Below are positions 44,890 through 49,506 of a stretch of 49,506 bases of DNA, piece after piece (within the stretch, counting starts at the first letter, position 1; every line of letters begins with the position of its first letter). Source of the stretch: a virus; IMG/VR virus record IMGVR_UViG_3300043313_000750, positions 1 through 49,506 of that record. One strand, 5' to 3'. A program made the translations under genes and the position numbers. The notes beneath the pieces are model-generated. The model did no database searches, was not told where the DNA came from, and saw only the letters and a program-made list of their open reading frames with translations.

Positions 44890-45152
44890 GCATGGTCTCG
44901 GACATCTGCAAGGCCCATCGCGCCCGCGTCGTGGAGCTGGAGGATCGCATCGCGATTCTCGAACAGGCTGCGCGTAAAGTCGAGGGCATCGCCTTTCGCC
45001 AGTACCTCGACTGGATGCACTTCCACGAGCTGGCCATGTCCGAGCCCTTCAAGGCCGAGGGCGAGGCGCAGGACTTCGCGCGTCGCGTCGGGTCGCTGCT
45101 CACCCTAGCGCTGGGCCCCGAGTCCGGCATCGAGATGGGGTTGAATGACTGA
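44886..45152 (+). CDS. Hypothetical protein, 88 aa
   Basis: A helical, acidic protein with coiled-coil potential (ARVVELEDRIAILEQAARKV) and a second helix (EAQDFARRVGSLLTLALG). GTG 44886 overlaps the primase stop; ATG 44892 is an alternative. It overlaps the next gene by 8 nt. It may be a small accessory of the replication complex, but nothing proves it. Confidence 0.55.
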   Translation: MSMVSDICKAHRARVVELEDRIAILEQAARKVEGIAFRQYLDWMHFHELAMSEPFKAEGEAQDFARRVGSLLTLALGPESGIEMGLND

Positions 45153-45501
45153 CGCGAACAAGGTCGTGAAGCTCCTGGCCGAGGCCTCGAAGCGTGGAAT
45201 TGTGACTCCGTCAATTCGCACCCTGGAACGGTACGGACTCGACGAATTCGAGTGGCTCCAATTGCTCGCCGACCAGGGCTGGCAGTGCCCCATTTGTCTG
45301 CAGACGCGGGGCAAGTGGAACACCGACCACGACCACGTCCCGAAGTGGAAGGCGATGTTGCCCGAACTGAGAAAGAAATACGTCCGAGGAATTCTCTGCT
45401 GGTACTGCAACCATCGACGCGTAAACAGCCGCATGAGTTCTGACGAGGCGCAGCGCATCGCCGACTACTTCCGCGCCTACGAACAGCGGAGGGACGCGTG
45501 A
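45145..45501 (+). CDS. Endonuclease VII-like HNH nuclease, 118 aa
   Basis: CPIC (48-51), NTDHDH (59-64) and GILCWYCN (82-89) form the zinc-bound His-Me finger of recombination endonuclease VII, which cuts branched DNA before packaging. N-terminal residues (IRTLERYGLDEFEWLQLLAD) are typical of the family. Codon use differs from neighbours: ATT, AAT, AGA and AAA codons cluster here, as in GTCCGAGGAATTCTC, suggesting recent transfer. ATG 45145 overlaps the preceding gene. It could also be a homing-type HNH, but the Endo VII spacing fits better. Confidence 0.8.
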   Translation: MTDANKVVKLLAEASKRGIVTPSIRTLERYGLDEFEWLQLLADQGWQCPICLQTRGKWNTDHDHVPKWKAMLPELRKKYVRGILCWYCNHRRVNSRMSSDEAQRIADYFRAYEQRRDA

Positions 45502-45722
45502 AGGTCATGGAGTTGAATTCGTTCCTCCCCCGCGGCCTGCGCTCAGGCTCGGTGATCCTCTTCTACGGCGACCGCTGGGCGCCCGCCCTCATTCCAGGAC
45601 GCTCGCCCTTCACGATCGGCATGACGAGCCAGGGCCCGATGGGCGTCGTGTACGCCGTCGGCGACCCGCGCGTCGCGCTCTTCGACTGGGACTTCCCCGT
45701 CGTGCCGGAGTCGCTGCGGTGA
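45498..45722 (+). CDS. Hypothetical protein, 74 aa
   Basis: A small beta-type protein (GLRSGSVILFYGDRWAPALI, FTIGMTSQGPMGVVYAVGDP). GTG 45498 overlaps the nuclease stop and its own stop overlaps the polymerase GTG. Not recognised. It could be an accessory to the polymerase by position only. Confidence 0.55.
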   Translation: MKVMELNSFLPRGLRSGSVILFYGDRWAPALIPGRSPFTIGMTSQGPMGVVYAVGDPRVALFDWDFPVVPESLR

Positions 45723-47608
45723 GCACCGCCGTCGTGTTCGACATCGAGACCACGGGCGACCTGCCCTGGCTCGGGGAGCTCGTGGCCGTAGGCATCGGTG
45801 GACGCGTCTACCGCCCCGACGAGGGTCGGAAGATGGCGCGACTGCTGATGCGCAAGGCCGGTGTCACGATCGTTGCCCAGACGAACTACGACCTGCGCTG
45901 GCTTCTGCTCGACGGCGCGACCCTCGGGCCCGGCGTCCAGTACCACGACACGAAGGTCATGGCCTGGCTGCTCGACGCCACCCAGGAGCTCGGGCTCGAG
46001 GCTCTCGCTCTCAACTACCTCGGACGCGCCATCTCGAAGCCCATCCGCAAAGTCCAGGGCCGGATCATGTTCGAGTCGAACACCCTCGGCCTCGTCCCCA
46101 TCGAGGACGTTCCGTGGCTGGAGATGGAGCAGTACAACATGTCCGACCTGATCACCGAGCGCGACCTGTACGAGGTGCTCAAGCAGTGCCTGCAGGCCGA
46201 GGGCCTTTGGAGCATGTTCCTGCGCGAAGAGGCCCCCTTCTCGAAGCTCCTGCTCGAGATGGAGGCCGAGGGGATGCCCTTCGACTCTGAGGCTGCGACC
46301 CGGCTGCTCCAGAAGAACGAGACGCGGCGCGAGACGCTGGGGCGCGAGCTCGTGGAAGCCACGCGAGCCATCGACTTCAACCCGGGCTCCGGCGACCAGG
46401 TTGCACGGTTCCTCTACACCGAGCTCTGGAGCCAGCCCGTCAAGTTCTCGATCCCTCGGCTGAACGGCATGACCCCCGAGGCGAAGCTGGAGAAGGTGCA
46501 GGGAATCGCGCCGACGGGCGTCCGGGTGACCAAGGTGGGGCGCGAGTACGCGTACGGCACGCAGTGGCTCGACGGGCTCGGGCTGGCTGTCCCGAAAGAG
46601 AAGCACCCCGGTCTGCGCCCGACGGTCTCCGGCAAGGTGCTCGACGTGCTCTACGGCGACCACCCGTGGATCGCGCGCTACATCGAGTGGAAGAAGCTCG
46701 ACAAGCTGCGCTCCTACCTCGTCGACTGGATTCGGAGGGAGCACGACGGCAAGCTGCACGGCCGCTTCGACCAGTCAGGCACCGCCTCGGGGAGGCTGGC
46801 CGGGCGCGAGCCGAACCTGCAGCAGGTCGCGAAAGAGTCGGACGTGCGCGGCCTGTTCCGCGGAGACCTGATCGTCGGCGACTACGCCGGGCTCGAGGCC
46901 CGCATCGCGGCGCACTTCTCCGAGGATCCAGTCATGCTCGACGTCTTCCGCTCAGGCAAGGATCTCTACGGGGTGCTCGCCGCCCGCGCCTGGGGAGGGC
47001 CCGAGACCAAAGAGAACGAGAACCGGCCCACCATGAAGATCGTGTGGCTGGCCAGCCAGTACGGGGCCCGAGGGGAGACCCTCGCCCAGACGATGGCGGT
47101 CAACGGCGTGCGCGGCTACGACGCCGGACAGGCCGACGAGCTCCTGCATGACATGATGGAGACCGTGCCGAGGCTCTTCGCCTGGCGGGACGAGGTGATC
47201 GCGCAGGCCCAGATCGACGGCCACGTCGAGACGCTGGCAGGCCGCAAGCGACACCTGGCCGATCTCAAGAGCGCGAACTGGATGCTCCAGTACAGCGCCG
47301 AGCGCCAGGCCGTAAGCCACAAGGTGCAGGGGAGCGCTGCGGACATAGTCCGCCGGGCGATGCTCGCCGCCCGCAAGCGCATTCCGCTCAGCGTGGCTCG
47401 CATCTGCCTCCAGGTGCACGACGAGATCCTGTGGAGGCCCGGTGCCGAGTGGTCGGACGACCGCCTCCCCGAGATCCGCGCCTTGTGCGAGCACGGCTTC
47501 GGCTTCGAGCTGATCGTGCCCCTCAGCTTCGAGCCTGTCGTGGCTGACAGTTGGGCCGCCAAGGAACCAGTTTTTCTGCCAGACGACTTGACAGCAACCG
47601 CAGCATGA
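45719..47608 (+). CDS. Family A DNA polymerase with 3'-5' exonuclease domain, 629 aa
   Basis: The replicative polymerase. Exonuclease: VFDIETTG (Asp8, Glu10) and QTNYDLRW (Asp58). Polymerase: FDQSGTASGRLAGREPNLQQ, motif A VGDYAGLEARIAAHF (Asp388), motif B with RPTMKIVWLASQYG (Arg436, Lys440) and motif C QVHDEIL (His567, Asp568, Glu569). The N-terminal 5' nuclease domain of cellular Pol I is absent, as usual for phage enzymes. Motif A reads DYAGLEAR in place of the common DYSQIELR. GTG 45719 overlaps the preceding stop. It works with the Prim-Pol upstream. Confidence 0.9.
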   Translation: MSTAVVFDIETTGDLPWLGELVAVGIGGRVYRPDEGRKMARLLMRKAGVTIVAQTNYDLRWLLLDGATLGPGVQYHDTKVMAWLLDATQELGLEALALNYLGRAISKPIRKVQGRIMFESNTLGLVPIEDVPWLEMEQYNMSDLITERDLYEVLKQCLQAEGLWSMFLREEAPFSKLLLEMEAEGMPFDSEAATRLLQKNETRRETLGRELVEATRAIDFNPGSGDQVARFLYTELWSQPVKFSIPRLNGMTPEAKLEKVQGIAPTGVRVTKVGREYAYGTQWLDGLGLAVPKEKHPGLRPTVSGKVLDVLYGDHPWIARYIEWKKLDKLRSYLVDWIRREHDGKLHGRFDQSGTASGRLAGREPNLQQVAKESDVRGLFRGDLIVGDYAGLEARIAAHFSEDPVMLDVFRSGKDLYGVLAARAWGGPETKENENRPTMKIVWLASQYGARGETLAQTMAVNGVRGYDAGQADELLHDMMETVPRLFAWRDEVIAQAQIDGHVETLAGRKRHLADLKSANWMLQYSAERQAVSHKVQGSAADIVRRAMLAARKRIPLSVARICLQVHDEILWRPGAEWSDDRLPEIRALCEHGFGFELIVPLSFEPVVADSWAAKEPVFLPDDLTATAA

Positions 47609-47618
47609 GAGGAACCGC

Positions 47619-47780
47619 ATGACCGTACAGGTGCAGTTCACGGACGGCAAGAAACAGACGTTCCGTGGCGTCAGGGACGTACTCAACCAGGATCGGGACT
47701 ACCGTCTCCCATTCGAGAAGGGCGGCGTTGTACTCATCCCGAAGCACGCCGTGCGCCTTCTCGAGATCGAGGGACGATGA
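47619..47780 (+). CDS. Hypothetical protein, 53 aa
   Basis: Reads MTVQVQFTDGKKQTFRGVRD, YRLPFEKGGVVLIPKHAV, then RLLEIEGR: a small beta protein. ATG 47619 has GAGAGGA 5 nt upstream, 10 nt after the polymerase stop; its stop overlaps the next ATG (ATGA). Small proteins with this strand pattern are frequent in actinophages; no function is known. Confidence 0.6.
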   Translation: MTVQVQFTDGKKQTFRGVRDVLNQDRDYRLPFEKGGVVLIPKHAVRLLEIEGR

Positions 47781-48013
47781 GCAAGACCGGAACGCGGAGC
47801 GACGCCCGAGCCACCGCCACGATCGCAGGCGCTGGGTGGACGCTGACCCGGATCCGCGAGAACGGCGAGGGGCGCTTCGTCGCCCGCAAGCGCATCACCG
47901 AGGCCGACGACTCCGAGACCAAGCGCTTCGAGTCGTCCTACACCCTCGAGCGGCTGGCTAAGCAGGTCGAGCGGCGTGAGCGCGAAGAGCGGTACAAGGG
48001 GGGACGATCATGA
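47777..48013 (+). CDS. Hypothetical basic protein, 78 aa
   Basis: Highly charged: a short beta part (TIAGAGWTLTRIRENGEGRF) followed by a long charged helix (LERLAKQVERREREERYKGG). ATG 47777 overlaps the preceding stop by 4 nt and its stop overlaps the next ATG. Possibly nucleic-acid binding; not recognised. Confidence 0.6.
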   Translation: MSKTGTRSDARATATIAGAGWTLTRIRENGEGRFVARKRITEADDSETKRFESSYTLERLAKQVERREREERYKGGRS

Positions 48014-48303
48014 GCGACGACGTGAACTTCGAGCTCGTGGACGTGTCGGACGCGGGGATCGACATCGAGTGGGCCGTAGACAGCAGCGAGCGTGCGGACG
48101 AGCTCCGCCGTCGGCTGCAGGAGTGCCAGAAGGGCTACTCTGCGCAGAAGGCCCGCGCCGATCGCTACGCCTTCGCTCGGGCGAACGAAGGCCTAGCCCT
48201 CGTGCTGGTGGACAGGCTCATCGACGACATGTCGCGCGGGGCTACGGCCTGGCCGCAGCGCGTGGAAGAGATCCGTGCCGCGCTTGTCCGGGGCCCCCGA
48301 TGA
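48010..48303 (+). CDS. Hypothetical protein, 97 aa
   Basis: An acidic N-terminus (DDVNFELVDVSDAGIDIEWA) and a helical remainder (ADELRRRLQECQKGYSAQKA, VLVDRLIDDMSRGATAWPQR). ATG 48010 has GGGGGGA 6 nt upstream. Coupled on both sides by 4-nt overlaps. No family recognised. Confidence 0.6.
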   Translation: MSDDVNFELVDVSDAGIDIEWAVDSSERADELRRRLQECQKGYSAQKARADRYAFARANEGLALVLVDRLIDDMSRGATAWPQRVEEIRAALVRGPR

Positions 48304-48518
48304 ACCCGCTCGAAGGCAAGTCCCTCGGCATCATCCGCGACCTGCTCAGCGCCCTCCCCTGGCGCTCCCTGAACGCCGAAGAGCTCGAGGAAGCCCAGAA
48401 GATCAACCCGAACCGCGCCATGAGGCGTGCCTACCAGTTCGGCCCCACCCGTCGCCTCACCGGCCCGGGATACACGAGAGCGATGCGCAAAGGGCGCACG
48501 CAAAGGGAGAGATCATGA
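48300..48518 (+). CDS. Hypothetical protein, 72 aa
   Basis: Reads MNPLEGKSLGIIRDLLSALP, LNAEELEEAQKINPNRAMRR, then a basic end TRAMRKGRTQRERS. ATG 48300 overlaps the previous stop (ATGA). A small helical, basic protein with no known relatives that I recognise. Confidence 0.6.
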   Translation: MNPLEGKSLGIIRDLLSALPWRSLNAEELEEAQKINPNRAMRRAYQFGPTRRLTGPGYTRAMRKGRTQRERS

Positions 48519-49147
48519 GGTACATCTGGACAGACGCAGGGGACGACCCGAGCTGGGACGTCGGCGACGCCTACGGCATCGACGGCTACTTCTTCCCGGC
48601 GTTCGACCCCGTCACCACCATCGGCCTTGTCACCGAGGCACGGACGCGCGCCAAGGCCCAGGGCATCTACGTGGGCCACGGCTGGATCGCAGGCACCCCG
48701 GCGCAGTACGCGCTGGCGGTGCGCAACTACCTCAAGCCGTTCATGACGGCGATCCCGACGGTTCGGCTCCAGGTCAACATGGAAGAGCATGACTCCGGGC
48801 TCATCGTCGCGAGGCTCACCGAGCTCCGGCGGCTGCTCCCGAAGATCGGCCTGAGCTGGTCGCTCGAGGGCATGCAGGGTGGCTGGTTCACCCCCAGCCT
48901 GGTCTCGGCGCTGAACCTGCTGAGCGTCCGCGTCGTCCCCGAGGCCTTCTCGGGCGCAGAGGGGCGCATGCAGTCCATCACCGACACGCGAGCCCTCGTC
49001 GCCGACCTGACGGCCCGGGGCATCCCGGACGCCCGTATCACGCCGATGATCGACGCCAAGTACGCGGGCCTGATCAACCTCTGGGACGGGTACGCCTTCA
49101 CCATGGGCCGTCTGCCCTGGCCGCCCCGGAACTGGGAGACCGCATGA
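48515..49147 (+). CDS. TIM-barrel-like protein, 210 aa
   Basis: Alternating strands and helices (YFFPAFDPVTTIGLVTEAR, GIYVGHGWIAGTPAQYALAV, VRLQVNMEEHDSGLIVARLT, IGLSWSLEGMQGGW, VRVVPEAFSGAEGRMQSITD, ITPMIDAKYAGLI) give the look of a TIM barrel, as in glycosidase-like folds. The conserved acids in NMEEHD and SLEGM could be active-site residues. Similar genes appear in actinophages without function. ATG 48515 has AAAGGGAGAG about 5 nt upstream; a longer frame upstream overlaps two genes. The next gene overlaps by 4 nt. Confidence 0.6.
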   Translation: MRYIWTDAGDDPSWDVGDAYGIDGYFFPAFDPVTTIGLVTEARTRAKAQGIYVGHGWIAGTPAQYALAVRNYLKPFMTAIPTVRLQVNMEEHDSGLIVARLTELRRLLPKIGLSWSLEGMQGGWFTPSLVSALNLLSVRVVPEAFSGAEGRMQSITDTRALVADLTARGIPDARITPMIDAKYAGLINLWDGYAFTMGRLPWPPRNWETA

Positions 49148-49332
49148 GCGTTACAGTTGAGACCCTGCCCAGTGAAATTCTGGCGCTGATCCGGCGGTAC
49201 GCCATGGATCGCAACGACTACGGGCTGCGCGAGGCGCTGGCGGCCGGGCTGCAGTACCCCGGCACGCCACTGCCGCGCCGCTACATCGAGAGCGTGCAGC
49301 TCCGGGTCGACGGCGTATGGGTATCGCTCTGA
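49144..49332 (+). CDS. Hypothetical protein, 62 aa
   Basis: Reads MSVTVETLPSEILALIRRYA, then a helical middle and a beta-like end ESVQLRVDGVWVSL. ATG 49144 overlaps the preceding stop by 4 nt; its end overlaps the junction-spanning gene by 16 nt. Not recognised. Confidence 0.55.
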   Translation: MSVTVETLPSEILALIRRYAMDRNDYGLREALAAGLQYPGTPLPRRYIESVQLRVDGVWVSL

Positions 49333-49506
49333 CCGGCGCCGAGCGGCAGGCCCGCTGGCGCGCACGACACCCGGAGAAGGCGAAGGCTCACAACGACGAC
49401 GTGAACACGCGGGCGGTCTGGGTTGGCAACATCTACGTCGGCCTGACCCTCCGCCCCGAGACCGCAAAGACCCTCAACGAAGCCATACGGAAGGAGCAAC
49501 ATGCTC
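49317..49506 (+). CDS. Small charged protein, N-terminal part (continues at position 1)
   Basis: ATG 49317 opens MGIALTGAERQARWRARHPE, then KAKAHNDDVNTRAV and WVGNIYVGLTLRPE; the frame continues through the closed junction to TAA at 90-92, giving about 72 residues in total. The AERQARWRARHPEK motif is frequent in small DNA-associated phage proteins. The C-terminal half is helical and basic. DNA binding is inferred from charge and motif only. Confidence 0.7.
   Translation, partial: MGIALTGAERQARWRARHPEKAKAHNDDVNTRAVWVGNIYVGLTLRPETAKTLNEAIRKEQHA
49438..49506. repeat. Terminal direct repeat, right copy
   Basis: Exact copy of bases 1-69. The unique genome length is therefore 49,437 bp. The repeat covers the C-terminal half of the small gene starting at 49317 and the Shine-Dalgarno of the gene starting at 64. 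Confidence 0.95.

Noticed and set aside
1-49506. Temperate lifestyle genes (integrase, excisionase, ParAB, CI-like repressor, attP)
   Set aside because: None found on either strand; the single HTH protein at 41866 heads the replication genes and lacks features of a phage repressor.

Overview
This window is a complete, circularly closed genome of a short-tailed (podovirus-type) bacteriophage. The first 69 bases reappear as the last 69 bases (1-69 = 49438-49506), and one small gene reads through the junction, so the unique sequence is 49,437 bp. GC content is high and codons strongly favour G/C in third position. The phage encodes a sortase-type (LPYTG) surface protein and two peptidoglycan hydrolases. 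Together these point to a high-GC Gram-positive (actinobacterial) host; the host is inferred, not proven. I see no integrase, excisionase or clear repressor, so a lytic lifestyle is the simplest reading.

Layout. Genes run in two opposed blocks that converge on a terminator cluster at 2.67-2.88 kb. The plus-strand block starts near 38.0 kb, crosses the junction and ends at 2.67 kb. It holds small early genes (38.0-41.6 kb), an HTH protein behind a structured leader (41.7-42.3 kb), and a replication set: Cas4/RecB-like nuclease, SSB-like protein, Prim-Pol primase-polymerase, endonuclease VII-like HNH protein and family A DNA polymerase (42.9-47.6 kb). After more small genes it continues over the junction with a DnaQ-like exonuclease, a DUF4406/MazZ-like nucleotide enzyme and the LPYTG surface protein. 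No replicative helicase is visible.

The minus-strand block runs from 35.75 kb down to 2.87 kb and carries virion and lysis genes: collagen-like fibre (33.5-35.2 kb), many very small genes (28.0-33.5 kb), a tRNA-like gene, large terminase, portal, scaffold, major capsid protein, a glycosyltransferase, fibre-like proteins, T7 gp11/gp12-like tail adaptor and nozzle, three tandem paralogues, internal virion proteins including one of 2281 residues with an HExxH motif, then two endolysins and a holin-like protein. There is no tape-measure gene. A likely small terminase gene (36.35-36.99 kb) sits alone between two non-coding stretches.

Most striking signal. Between 37.5 and 41.7 kb there are 11 copies of a composite element: a GC-rich hairpin whose arms differ in sequence from copy to copy but keep pairing, followed at once by the near-invariant tag GGTCGTAGTC. 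Six copies lie just upstream of a Shine-Dalgarno and start codon, five of them with exactly 15-16 nt between tag and ATG. Five copies are orphans with no recognisable gene behind them. This resembles, without sequence identity, the start-associated sequences with inverted repeats known from cluster K mycobacteriophages, and it is the best candidate here for an undescribed regulatory system. A second structured element, a two-part 73-nt stem-loop, precedes the HTH gene.
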